Assembly: GCF_001039355.2 (NCBI RefSeq)
Contig: NW_019775413.1
Location: 1,432,745 to 1,496,744, forward strand
Direction of reading: 5' to 3'
Source of the DNA: Lingula anatina
Lineage: Eukaryota; Brachiopoda; Lingulata; Lingulida; Lingulidae
DNA length: 64,000 bases
Shown one piece after another: positions 13,101-26,400 of this stretch. The notes beneath the pieces are model-generated. The model saw nothing but the letters and a program-made list of their open reading frames with translations, was not told the origin of the DNA and did no database searches. Each line of letters starts with the position of its first letter. The first letter of the stretch is position 1. The translations under genes were made by a program, and so were the position numbers.

Positions 13101-13362
13101 ACATGAAAGGACTGCCATTCACGTGAAGCACTCGGTACAGGAAAGCACGTCGTTTGGTTAGTATGTAATCATCTATCATTCCAATTCTCATGCCGAGTTC
13201 AGTACTAGTTGTTAATTTCCCGTCAATATTCTATCTTTCTGCCGGGCATGCTTTATAAAAACCTCTTGACAGTCGATAACTGACTGTGTTTCTGTCCAGT
13301 TACAAGTAATGTGACATTAATAAAGATCAAAATGTCCTAACGATGAAACATCGCCAGATCGA

Positions 13363-13403
<41 letters not shown>
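13363..13403. repeat. CT microsatellite
   Basis: A run of CT dinucleotides with one interruption (TCTTTCTC near 13371-13380). Confidence 0.95.
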
Positions 13404-13408
<5 letters not shown>

Positions 13409-16400
13409 ACAAACATTTTTGTTTTACCGACTAATAAAACCTCGTCTATCTATAAAGCATGGTATTTGATCTGTCTACAAGACCAGGGCATGTGCCAAGA
13501 GCTGCTCGGGATAGAAATGCGAGAAATGTTGCAATTATGACAACATTCCCCACTGTGTTTGTGCAACATTTTCACTTATGCCTTCTAACTTTATACGCCC
13601 GGTAGGAGGCTGTGCTAGCCTAACAGTTTTCCGAAAGCATGCTTCATCAGATAACTTGTTTCAGGAATTGGCAAAATACTCGACATACGCGAAAGATGAG
13701 TCCAAAACCAATAACTACAGTAAGTAGGTCCCTGAAAACGCAGCAACGAGAGTCAGTTGCCTTACACTTAAAATTAGCCGTGCGTTTTAACACGCCCTGT
13801 AGCTTTACGTGCCCTTGAATTTATTTTCTTTCGATCTTCGGGGGTATGATAACAAAATTTATACCCACCATTATTATTACATAAATAAATACCCTATTAT
13901 GAGGTTGTTTATTCCGGTGAGGAGATCGTAATGTGGTGTTAATGAAGTCGGTGACTTATACTTTACCTTTGCGCTTGGTGAAACCCGATGAATGCTAAAA
14001 TGCAAAGCCTGATATTAGGCACAAATTAATGTATATGATGAGAATTAAAGAATAGGTCTACCGACTGTTAATAACGAGGGTTCTGGACCCCCATCGAAGT
14101 CAGCAGTGCAAGGAGTGCCTTTTTTTCCTTCAGAGAGCATTGGTGAGAAAAAATCGCACTGTGACTAATGCGGCCTGTATCGTAGGGCCTACCTCTTTGC
14201 CCAAATACTTACTTACTTCAGGATCCTACTTTCGATATTTGATCTCAAGTATTTCCTTCTCACTTGAACTTAATCATAGACTTAAGACAAAAAAGGGATG
14301 TGAAGCTTTTCCTTGAGGACAGCGGAGAACACGCTGATAATAAAAGAGTATAAAAAAGCGTTTCTCGGCACAATCAGGTGTCTGTTTTCCTGAGGACGGG
14401 AAAAAATATTCAGATTGTTCTCGATTTGTGCTTCGAATTACTTAAGTTAACACATAGATACAAAAGCACATATAGTTTGATGTAATACCACCCAAGAATA
14501 ACTTTGTCGGTTCCATTCGCACGGCACATGTGATGCCATTTAAAAGATATTACGCTTCTTATTTCAAAGTCGACAAAATCTTTATTTCATACATCAGCGA
14601 AAGAAAAACGTTGTGTGTTGATTTAAATGCTATCGCGTGATACCTTTTCACTGTGGTACAAACAAATCCCGAACATGACAATAACAATGTTTTATTCTTA
14701 AAAACGAACAATTGGTGTCTTTGCTTTTAAGATCTATTCAAATGACAATAAAGAAATACTCAGAGCGCATTTATAGTATTCCAGAGAGTGAACAGTTCGA
14801 TTTTTCTCTCGTGCCTTAATCACAAAATCGAACTAAAACACTAGCATTGTTTGCTCTATGATAAAATAAGACCTGACTTGTTACAAGACTCGCTACACTG
14901 CAGGGAGGCATCAACTTCCACATAAGACAGAATTCAAGGACGTAAATACGGACGTAAATTTAACAGACAGGTGATAAGGAGTTATCCAAGTAATCTAAAG
15001 CCAGAAGGCTAACAAGATGGCTGCTCCCAGGGGAGCAACTCCGGGATTAGATTTTTTTAAAATCCGCTTTAATGTTCGATGATTTTGCGTAATCCACTTA
15101 CTTTCCCCATTCTTATTAAGATTGATATGATCAAACTGGATTGATAACAGCATTAAGACCGAAGATTCTTGGCATTTCTCATGAAGAATTTATCTCTCTT
15201 TCCTAACTTGATTGTTTTTTATCATTATCCTGTGAAATTGGAGTTGTCTTTTCTATAATCACGCGATACATCATGATTGAATCATCCAGACACGCTACAC
15301 ACTGAATTTGCTGAATGTCATTACAGCGAAACGAAATTTTCACATTTTCTGGCAGCGCTTGGGCTCTCTAAATTGAGACTTCTTGTTTTTTCAGATGGTC
15401 TCGCTAAACCTACATCAATATTTTGGAGATGACTCGTTGCCACATTGTTGCTAATTAGTTATCACAGGTGATATAAGACCGCATCCCCAAGTCAATAGTA
15501 CTTTGTTACTCTACTTCTTATTTGGCACTGCTTGTCTCTATCACGTTCCGCGCATGCCTCTTACTCAAACTGACAAGTTTGTAAACCCTGCAAGAGGTAT
15601 TGCTTGGGGTTAATAGAACCCTGTAGATTTGACACTACACTCATCTATTATTCTGGTATATCTAATCTTTGTATTTTGAAGATAATCAGTCGACCAATTT
15701 ATTAAGGTAGTTAATATACTATCTCCCAGCAAGTACCGTCCTAATATTTCAAGGGTTGCGAACACTGAACATTACGTCAAAACCAAATTGTGTTATCCAC
15801 CCCCCCACCCCCCTTTTTTGTCCAATTTTAGTTTTCTTAAAAGGTTTTTCTTCTTAACTGCGCTGTTCATGATCAAATCTTAAAATGACTACATATCTCG
15901 TAAAGAGAAGTTTCCTGGTATAGCATATATTACTTCACAGAGAAAACACACGCTTAGACTGTTATAGTTATGTTACTTTATGATATTTCTACTTGGTCGA
16001 CTTTCATCTTATGCGTTCTACAGATTATTAATCACAGTATTAACATAGTGCACTGACAATCATTGTGAATGGGTGATAACAGCAACCTACATTCCATTCA
16101 CATGCAATGTATCTGTTACGCGAACGTTGTGTCTTTATATAATCTATTTCAGATCATTTTACGTCCAAACGACCTTGCAGCTAACATCCCAGGGCCTCTT
16201 TACACAATTTCTATGATACATGGTATGCGTAATAGCGTAATGTGGAATGTGGGAACGTATTATTTCTACGCTGTTTAAGCCGAAGACATGCCTTCGGGTG
16301 AGTCCAGGTCATTTTCCGTGTAAATGATTTCGTCCACATTAGACCTGCGGCTGCGACTAAGAACTCAGATTTATCTTGTAGATTGCAACCTGCGAGTTAA

Positions 16401-16833
16401 AACGCGCTTTCAATAATTCGACATGGAGGGCGCACGCTCCACGCGTCTGTCTTAAATGATGCTTTATATTGCTTGTCGTTCTCTCTTTTCTTTATATCCA
16501 AAATGCTTGGGAACCCGTTATTTTGTCCTTATGGATATTATTGCAAATAGATTGCACTGTTTCTATATTCGGACCGCCGTTAATGACCAGTCTGACGTAA
16601 GAACATGCTGAACACGATTAGTAGACACATCTCGGGATAATTGAACTTGTCAGAGGAATGTTTTGATATAATTTGAATCAATAATAACCGTTTCATTCTT
16701 TGTCGTTAACTTAGTGCATATACTTATGAAGTGACAACAGTGAAGGATTCTTTGTGCTTTGTGTGAATATCTCTAATATCTAATTTCCAAGATCCGAAGA
16801 ATTGATGGATTGCAAAAAACGCATCTTATGTTA

Positions 16834-16860
16834 TGAGAGAGAGAGAGAGAGAGAGAGAGA
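16834..16860. repeat. GA microsatellite
   Basis: An uninterrupted GA dinucleotide run of about 13 units. Confidence 0.95.
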
Positions 16861-19115
16861 TGAGCGGACGGGCGGACAGATCTATCCAAGCGTCAAGTAA
16901 TATTAACAAAACCACGACATCTGTCTCGAACCTCAAAAATAAATTCCACGTCCAACCACCCATGCTTACATAACGCACAAATGTTCTCAAGAGTTCACAC
17001 GTGTAAGCACACCCGTCTCATCACCGCGGCACCACGCCATGATTGATGTCCATCCACCAGCGGGAGATATGAACGGACTGGACACCTTTGTTTATACACA
17101 CATTAATCACTTCATCGGATGTTAATTGGGCAGGTAATGAGGGGATATTAACACATCTTGCGAACGGTAGAGCATTCCGTTTAGCATTGATGATTAATAT
17201 CAGCATCTGCGGAGCGTAATCTTCAGCTGCGCCAGTCATTTATTCCGATGGCGACTAGAAGGTAGGCGCTGGCGTAATCATTGCACGGGATCATTATTAT
17301 TGGATTTTGTTTCAATTCTCACGGAAAATTAACTAATAAAAGAAATATCGGGCGCCTTAATTGTAGCAGAAAGATTTAATCACTTTTATGTATTTGGCGG
17401 GAAGGCGATAATTGCGAATGTTTACCATACCGAGATACGGAAATGAGTAGACAGAAACGAAAGTCTGACAGGCAAGGCTGTGTTTCAACAGTATTCCAAA
17501 CGATAAAAACAGTTCTTCTCTGTCTTGAATCTGTCGGAAGCGAACAAGTCTAAGAAGATGTGTCACTATTCGTCTTTGAATTTATTGTTATTCAGTAAAA
17601 TCAAATAATCCTTGGAGTTTGGTGTTTTGACAGAAGAAGAAGAATAACTCTCTTACTCTATACTAATTGCAACAGTTGTTGTATCTTCCACTACATCAGT
17701 TCCGTCTAACTAAGTTAAGTATTGATCCTGGGAAAAAAAATCGAATAAAGAACTTAACTAAGAAACACCACAGCAGCTGAGAGCTAAGTTTGCGAATTTT
17801 TGCGTTTGGCCGATATTTTTTCTAATGACCTTTAATTTGAGCAAATTTAAACCCTTGTTACAGCGGGTTATCGACCGCTTGGAGAGTGGATTTAGTTCCA
17901 CTACCACAAATAGACGTATGTAACTAAAGAAACAGGCTGCATTATTTAAGGTTTATTAACACTGAAGCGTGAATTTAATGTTGACGATCAAACACTTTCT
18001 AAGGCCTAACTTTGAAGGAGGTGAGAATGGGGAAAACGCAGTATAACAGGGGCTTTAAATTCTTAATGGCGGAGGGACTTTTATCGAATCTGTTCCCCTA
18101 TTTCCTGACACTAAAAATAAAAAACATAAATAACATATCACGTTTACCACATCCGAATCTTAAAGAATTCGCTGAGGAATACAAACTATTACACACAACC
18201 ACGCCCCTGCATTGGTGATCTCACGTGGTTAATCAACATCCGCCATCTAAAGACTCCACCGTCTGTGTTTTTGATATGACTACTTTTACAGATGGATCAT
18301 TAGTTGTGAGTTCCCCGTATCGTCTGCCATTCTGTAGCCATGAAAGATGAAGATAACGCCAGTGTTTTTGGGGAACAGAAAACAGTAGCCGACGGTGGAT
18401 GTGATGGATTATCATTGATGCTGCAACTTGTCATAACTGTTTAAGATGAAAGTCAAAGATTCGAGGAAAATACGCAGATTACCTCCAAACACAACCCGGT
18501 ACAGCAGCAATTGGAATGAGATGTAATTCGATTTCTTTATCCTTATGGGAAAAGAGCTGTGTATTTCCTCTCGCCAGAATGAGCTATGGATGAAAAAGCA
18601 CAAGATCTTTTAGATAACCGCCTCCTCTTAATGAACTGAAGAACCCAATTCTGAAATGATATCATTTTAATATATCCCTCAAAACATTAAACATGGACAG
18701 TAAGAGACAGTGATTAGTCCCTCTGTGAAAAAGTCTACCCGTAATTGTTTCATTTATTCCCCTTCATAATTTCTCTTAACACTGACTCTCATAGGCAACG
18801 AGAAAAAAGTACAATAATAAAAAAAACGTCCTAGGTAAGGTGTTCAAGTTCAAAGAGAAAAGCTCTCCCGTAAGGTGACTACTTTGTTTCCTTTTGTTCT
18901 TGCTTTTTTTACTTCTATTTTTTATACATTTCAATCTTTCCCACGATTTACCACAACAAGTTTAATTCAATGTCAAAAATAAACAACTCGGATATTTCTC
19001 CAGGCCCAGAAGTATACACTTGGTGGTTTTATTTAAAAGGACAACACACACAGTCGAGGTCCCTATGTCAACTCCCATGTTGTGTCACTCTCACGTATTG
19101 TCCAATGAGGTGATC

Positions 19116-19145
19116 GGCGACCCCTGGCGACCCCTGGCGACCCAA
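19116..19145. repeat. Short 10-bp tandem repeat
   Basis: The unit CCCCTGGCGA occurs twice, with partial copies at both edges (GGCGA before, CCC after). Confidence 0.85.
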
Positions 19146-21460
19146 GAAATATGGGTGACTTGGCAGCCTTGTCGCTAACATAACCGGACAGAGATGCTGG
19201 CAAGTGTTTATCTGTTTAGACAACATCAAAGGAGAAATATGAACGCAGTAAAAAATATTCAAGGCTCCCGGCTGTGTTCCAGGATAGTCCCACTTGGAAG
19301 ATTGCCACTAGTTCATTTTTCACTTTGCGTATTAATAGAGACACCCCCATCTCCTGTTCCCTCTCTTCTCAGGCTGTTGAGTATCTAAGAGGTTTTGAGT
19401 ATTTTTTCAACAAGTAGTTTCTTTAACTTTATTTTTCACCGGCTTTTGAAGGATTAATCCTTAAAAACAGAAATAAATTCTTCTGTAAATAGGGTCTAAA
19501 TTTATGGGAACCATGCTGTCTCCTTGTAGTTCATGTAGCTAATACATGTTCATGGGAATGAAACCCATTGAACTGTTCTAAATGTATGTAAAGGGCTTTA
19601 TCGCAACTAGACTATGTACCGACCGTTTCTATTTTAGCAGATGAAGATTTTAAATAAACATCATAAAGCATCATTGACCGGACCAAAATCGGGATGATAC
19701 TGAGAAAGCAGTATGTTGTCTGCGTCCGGTATGCCTTTGAGCATCCACTGCATCACATGCAAAGTCCACGGTTCAAGATGTTCTTTCCGCCTTTTTTCTT
19801 ACATCTGAAGAGCTCAGCAGGGTATCCACTTGTAGGTGATAGAAAGAGCATAGGATGAAAGAGGATAAAAGAGTCAAGAAGGCATTTGAAGAGGTGCAGT
19901 TTGTAGTATGAAATAGTGGGTGGAAAACAGGGCAGATGAGATAGCATGCATCTTGGATTTCAATGTTATTCTTTTGTAAGTGACGCACCTTTTTTTATTT
20001 ACCTCTTTGAAACTTATTGTGAGTGACGAAATATGTTTCTACGTGTGTCTGACAGGTGTAATTTACTGGTGCCGTGTTAAAATGATTCTGTGGACTACTT
20101 TTGTGTATTATAAATGTATCTCTGCAAGTCTGGAACAAATACCCCTATTTTTGAGTGCGTGTGCATAACCAGACAAGAATGCCTTGCTTGCCGCCGTATT
20201 TTCCGTACTTTCACTTTCTTTTTAGATTAAATCTACTTTGGAAAATTTAAATCCATTTGGATTGGGTTTATGCACCTCCATTTTTTCTTATCATGATACT
20301 GCATTCAACTGAACCTTTCGTCCTCACCGTACAGACTACGATGAGAAAAAGACATGAAGTCAATCTATTAGACGAAGAGTTGACTGTGACTGCGACGTGC
20401 AGAAGTCAATAGAAAGTCGATTGCAACAAAGCAAAGGAAAGCTCTGGTGACACTGATAAAGAAATTACATTAATTAATTGAATGTGTAGCTATTCCCCAT
20501 TGATGAGACGGTGGGTATCTTTTTACTCGATAGAATGGTCTTCGTAGTAATTTGATTTTCTCTGCAGAAATAACATTAGCTATTTCAGCCTAAAGAAAAG
20601 CAGGGTATTGGATGTCCATATAGTTCTACTTCCAGCTTCTGCGTGCGCTTTCTATATGAATGCCTTACTACTAACTACACTTTATTCTAGGGTCACTTGG
20701 TTCATGGTCTCCTGCGAGAACTCAAAGCTTCACCATAGGAAAGGATAAGCACGTTTCTTGAAAGTAATCCCCCTTTCATATCTGATATTATGGTTTGAAT
20801 AAATGCTAACACACTTGATTATTCAACTGGAAGAGAGAAAGGAATAAATGAGTGGACACTCAATTTCCTTTTTAGTAATGATAGTCATCTTTTTTTATTA
20901 TACTTGACAAGATTATGTTATTATTTTTGCATGGTATATTTTGCCGAGATGATCGGATTAATCAGTCAACAATTTGAATTTACTGAACTTTATAAGTAGC
21001 CAGAATGTGGACTTGGAAAGTCAATTTTCTCGTTTGATGATAAGGAATTCGAGACAAGGAGTAATGCTCCCTGGTCGAGTCCTCCATTTCGATTGCTGCC
21101 TGATTTGTCAACTAAGATGGATAAATGAGAATCTTCTTGATCGATGCGCGGTTATTTAAAACTTGTTTTGACTATGAAATGCAGGAATATGATTTATGAA
21201 TTGAGGCACTGATTCGTGTTTCATAGTATTCCCCCGCTACACCTTATATCCTCCGTTTATACTACAAATATATACGTGTATCATCCGCAAAACTTACATA
21301 CCCCATTCCCAGATGTGAAGTTAAAAAAGTTAGGGTGAAGCGCGTTTGCTAATTTTCTTTTTTTATGTGATAAATAGAAACAAACAAACAAACAGAGAAG
21401 GGGGAACATGGATATGGGCAGAATCCAATCTTTTATTTCATTTTTTAAATCTTTATCAAT

Positions 21461-21478
21461 TTATTTATTTATTTATTG
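21461..21478. repeat. TTTA microsatellite
   Basis: Four to five TTTA units in a very AT-rich stretch. Confidence 0.85.
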
Positions 21479-22962
21479 TTATCTTTTTAATTGAATAACT
21501 AGATGTTCTTAACTCAAAAGGTCGCATCGAGTCGCCTCTGATATAGTACTTGATATTTGTAGATTATACCACCACTTTTTGATTAGTTTTCGCTATATCA
21601 TGTGAGACAACTTCACCGATTAGAAACTCTCGATCGTGGTTGTAGTCACTGTGAAGAAAATATTGATTTCACGTAAACTAAGCCTTTGATATTTTCTGCG
21701 TCTTTTGCTTCCACAAATCAGTTGTCTTTTTTACAGACTAAAACCAGCACTATTTCTTATGTTTTAATTGTACTACGGCAACCGAATTTTATCATTTTAT
21801 TATCTAATTTCAGTCCACACTGGCTGTGGGATATCAAAACGGATACCCGTGCCTGACTGTCAAGACAACAAAGACTCAAAATTATAAAAAGTTCACACAC
21901 CCTTATTTTTCAACTTGTATATTTTTTTAAAATAATTCATAAGGGAGAAAATGACATCATGATTTATGATGCAAAAACGTCAAAAGTACAAAAGACGCTG
22001 CATGCACACCTGTGTTTCTTCAGATAACGTGTAATATGGTGTTTTTTATCTCATCTCCGACACCTGCGAAAGATCCTTATTTTCACTCGTGGTTTTAGGC
22101 GGAAACTTCGCCGCGTGACCCGAGTGTATCTTGGTCGTGAAATGATTCTCACAAAAAAAGTGCGTTCTCCTCACTATAAATCATCATCCTGTTAGCCGTG
22201 CCTTTTTGTCTTCACTCTACATATAATTCAATTTTAATTTTGTTCCTTGTCAAATTTTGAGAGATAAACAGGTGTGAGTCCTTGTTAAACAAACTTGACG
22301 TTCTGAGAGAAATAAATTGCAAGTAATGAGTGTGACACACACGCATATAGTCCGTCTGCCACCTACGAAAACCCTCTTTTTGCCATTCAGTCGCAACACA
22401 AATTGCGGTGATTGCATAATTATTTCAATTTGGCAAGTTCGCCTAAAACGAACCCATTGCGTGTCACTCATTTTCGCACAGCATTCTGTGTTTGTCGAGA
22501 TCTAGAATCACGCAAATACACCTTGGTGGTAATGATTTATTAATACATTTTTCTTATCAATTCATATTTGTTTGTCTATATATTTATGCATTTGCCTCGA
22601 ATGAGTGGGTTGTAACTAGATGTATCCATAGTGATGATAAACAATACACTGTAAATAACAGCGCTCTAAGCGGTTTATGAATTGCAAATACAATATCTTT
22701 GGTCTTGTTAAATTAATCTACTAACATCTGAAGTCTTCGTAAAATAGTTTCGAGTGGTAAGTTTTTGGAAAAAAAGGAAACGACAGAAGGAAAGGGATAG
22801 TTAAACATTTGTATAAGGGGCATATAGTCAGTGTCAATACTGCTTGTTATATATATATAAGAAACTAAACCACACAGACCACTTTTTGTATTTGGATATT
22901 TCATTAAAAACGGAAAAGGTAAATTTAAAGACACTGAAGACACTGGTATATTTAGAGAATTG

Positions 22963-23041
22963 ATGAATATAGTAAACCCACAGAAAAACATCAATATCAA
23001 GTTGGTTGGAGTGATTTTACTTCTTATCATTTTATTCAAAG
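22963..23041 (+). CDS. Candidate leader exon 3 of a small secreted protein
   Basis: Seen: the ATG at 22963 lies in a frame open since 22861. It encodes a basic N-terminus and then a strongly hydrophobic core (LVGVILLLIILF), ending with a G at a consensus AAG|GTAAGT donor. A TATA-like run lies about 105 bases upstream. The next acceptor (CAG at 23273-23275) is in matching phase and gives a short basic, cysteine-containing frame. Inferred: a two-exon secreted peptide gene. A 119-codon open frame on the opposite strand (22713-23072) overlaps this block, so either or both may be chance. Confidence 0.25.
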
Positions 23042-23275
23042 GTAAGTTTGGAATTTTCTTTTGCATATGCATATGGTAGAAGGGGGGCTATATCCCCAAG
23101 AGCAGTCATGTTATGAAACCGCAGTGATTAGATTTTGATTGTACCAACCTGTGTTTTATCTATCTGGAAGGCTTGGTAGTATTGTGATGGTACAAGTGCG
23201 CCAACAGTTATCATACACTTACATATGCAGGCTGCATTGCGGGGGCAGGTTACTGAACTGCTGTATCATTGCACA

Positions 23276-23467
23276 GGTGAACATACAAGGTGCACAAATT
23301 ACACAATACCGGGTACAACAGCTTTTGTTTTAAAGTGTCGCAGATTTTTTCCGGGAAGAGTATTAACAACGAGAAAAAAGACTTATAAGTACTTAATAAT
23401 ACATTTGAAATATTTACAAAATGTAAAAAAAGCGAGCACAAACGTGACACCTACATATTGTGTATAA
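23276..23467 (+). CDS. Candidate second exon of the small secreted protein
   Basis: Entered in phase 1 after a TGCACAG acceptor, the frame reads through three cysteines (TRC, LKC, TYC) and an N-glycosylation sequon (NYT) to a stop at 23465-23467, just before an AAT microsatellite. Joined to 22963-23041 it would make a protein of about 89 residues including leader. No family was recognised. The Lys-rich second half looks less protein-like than the first. Confidence 0.2.
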   Translation, partial: GEHTRCTNYTIPGTTAFVLKCRRFFPGRVLTTRKKTYKYLIIHLKYLQNVKKASTNVTPTYCV

Positions 23468-23491
23468 TAATAATAATAATAATAATAATAT
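23465..23491. repeat. AAT microsatellite
   Basis: About nine uninterrupted AAT/ATA units followed by TAGTTTATTG. Confidence 0.95.
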
Positions 23492-26400
23492 AGTTTATTG
23501 ATCACTGAATGACTCCGTTTACATACTTATTGGCTCTGTACGCAACAAAGTTTGGATGCATGTTATTTAGATAATCACCATGTTACTCGGCAAGATCTTC
23601 ATAAGACTTGGCTTGAAATTCTCGGTATGTCCAAGGGTGAAAAGGCCAAGCTTCTGTGGCAGCCAAAACGACATACACGACATCGTTTCACGAGACACAG
23701 AATCGCGTGCTGTGCCCGTCCTTAAAAATGAATGAATTAAAATCGTTTCCTCTACGGACTTAGGAGAAATCATGCAAGTAAACGGTAGCCCTTTAATGTA
23801 GAATGACACAGAATACCGATTATTTGAAATAAAAAAAGCAATTCAAAATGTAAATTATTTGCCATTGTCGTGACTGAGACACCGCGTCCCGTTTCATTGT
23901 TAATAAAAGACTTTAAAATAACAGTGTCCATTTCCTATTGAATTTAAACTGAGAGTAACAAGTGCACTTCAAAGTGATTTCTAAATGTCTGCATCCTTGT
24001 CATAGAAGAAATGAAATAAAGTAAGATTAAACAAAATTATTATTTCAGTTAGATATGCTGATTCACGATTTTACTGTGTTGCATTTCAAAGCGATGAGGT
24101 GATACGACGTGTATTAAGGTAACTATAAACCTGGAGCATTTCGACAACAAGTGAACCTTGCAATTAATTCGGGTGCATTTAAGTTTTTCATACCTCCAGC
24201 GAAGTAGACGTGAGAAACAAAACGTGCTGCACTAAACGCCAGACTTTGACAAGATGGCAGGTAGAGGTTTGAAGGTATCTCCTCAGCGAGAAGCTAAATT
24301 AACAATGAAGCTGGTTTGCGTGCGCGACAAAGGGACGCCACAATATGATTGTGGGGCATCTGTTTTTCCACACAGTAATAAAACTATTGTCTCGCCATAG
24401 TACAGAGCGGAGCCTCGGTTACTTTAGACTAGATCAACCATTTCAATACAATCCATTTCAACTTATTTAGAAATAAGAGGTCTGTCTGGATTATTTCTCC
24501 AGCGCGTTTGTTTGGTGGAGGGCGAATTACATGTTAATTTTAAGGTTCAGTTCATAAAATCACTCGGGTTAAAAGAACTGAAAAATACTCGAAATTAAGT
24601 TCGGTAAGATATTTTATCCAGTGATCTGTTTGCTTTGAAAGGAACACGGGGCCGGGATCAAGGTTGAATCGGACAATCAGGTGAGTGTCTGGCACTGTTG
24701 TCGAAACTCGAAGTGTCCCGCCCAGTGCCCGAGGATGCTCTCAAAAAATTTACATACTAGAGCGGCCTCGCCCTCTCTCGTATTAACACCATGCATTGCT
24801 ATTGGCGTACACATTACAAACTCTTTGGTTGGCAGTTAACAATCAGCAGATTTTGTTTTATTGTCATATCTTAAGGGCGCAATTAACATTGTGAATATTC
24901 CGATACGGTGTTATTTGCTGTGGCATTACTGCGGATGTTCCATTGAGTGCAACAATAAAGCCAAGGGAAATATTATATGCTGAGACCGAAGATGGGAGGA
25001 TAAAAACAAATATATTATTGTCAAAAATATGTGTTATCATTTCTCATCTTTTCTCCGCTTGTTTGACAAAATACCCGTTTGCTTCTACATAAAGCTCAGG
25101 AAAAACCCCAACACTCGAGCAACTCCATAACTACATACTGCAGTGATAACACTGTCCATTGCGGTTGAAAAACCACTAACCAAGAACGCACAAGGCTTTA
25201 TCGCGCACCTTTATAGTGTGACGAGATCTTACAACATCTTTCTGAAAAGATGTGCCAAGCCATACCTGAAATGTTGACGGTTGACGACAGTGGCATTTTA
25301 AAATGGTAGTTTCTCGCTGGGTGGTTGTCACATTAAGCTTCTTCAATGACAATAACAGTAAAACCGAATAGGCCATAGATTGACAATTGATGAGGAGGGC
25401 CTTGCCGGTAGAAATTGTTCTTTTGGGTTTTTTAATATAAAAATGGACCTATTGAGAAAATACGTTGGTCGCCACATCTGACAGAGGTCCATTAGATGCT
25501 TGTGTTTGTCGTTGTCATCATTTGCATACGTTTGATTCAGACAACTTTCAACTCAATTTGTGATTTCTACTAATTTGACCATGGATTGATATGTGCACCT
25601 GTCATTAGTTTAGTCTACCGGTACTTGTACCTACAATGTGGCCCTTAAAGTAATTTTAAACTTACAAGCAAACGCTATGGTTTTGTAGGATGTCATTAAG
25701 GCGTCATGTCCATAACATTAAAGCTTACTCATCCTAAGCTTAAATATTATCTTCAAAGAACCCATCAGACTATATTTCTAAATATTAATCAGTGCGGTAA
25801 TCTGAGCTATTATCTGTTCGTTTCTATAAGTATAGTTTTGAACTATGTTGAATGTCAAATGCTATACAGGTGTCAAATAATTATTGTATTACGTTGTATT
25901 ATTTTCAGCACTTTTGGAGAATTTTTAACATAAATCGGTTCAGAGTACCTTTTTCCAAAAGTTAAGCAAAGCCCTCCCCCTCACTCACTCACTCCCAAAG
26001 GAGGAAAAGACTACCCTGAGTCGGATAGAAGCATATTTTATTTACTCCATTTTATTGAGCCCCTCTGTTGATGTCCTGGATTAGGTATAGAACATTATTG
26101 ATACTTATCAGAGATGCATGCACTTGTTATTGTTTCACATTTCTTAAAAAAATCAAGTTAATGAAGACTGCTGAAGTTAAATGAAAAACTGCCAAAAATA
26201 AGGTATTTTTCCATTTTACATACCTTGAGCAATAAGCAGAATTGAAAAATTGATTCTTATTCATTCTTCAACTTCTGTAAATTTTATTATATAATTCTTA
26301 TTATATTCACATGTAATCGCGTGAGAACTATAAGACACACTTGTCATCTATGCTACCTGTATATAAGCAGCCAGAATGTGGACAAAATGCACAAACACGT

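Larger units (their letters stand above)
8135..16833. other. Gene desert, part 1
   Basis: No exon was supported on either strand. Open frames here are short and of non-protein composition. It holds a 28-bp tandem duplication (10087-10139), a CT microsatellite (13363-13403) and an AAGATGGC(T) motif near 15015 with no gene behind it. The first few hundred bases probably include the 3' UTR of the LRR-Ig gene, but its end was not located. Confidence 0.5.
16861..22860. other. Gene desert, part 2
   Basis: No exon was supported. 17000-17280 is more balanced in base composition and rich in TAAT/ATTA cores, and might be a regulatory element. A 10-bp unit (CCCCTGGCGA) is repeated twice, with partial flanks, at 19116-19145. 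A TTTA run lies at 21461-21478. Confidence 0.45.

Noticed and set aside
22713-23072. 119-codon minus-strand frame
   Set aside because: Phe/Ile/Leu/Ser-rich composition typical of chance frames in AT-rich DNA; no domain or splice partner recognised.
23567-23809. 80-codon minus-strand frame, possible transposon remnant
   Set aside because: Less hydrophobic than chance frames, but no transposase or reverse-transcriptase motif could be identified.
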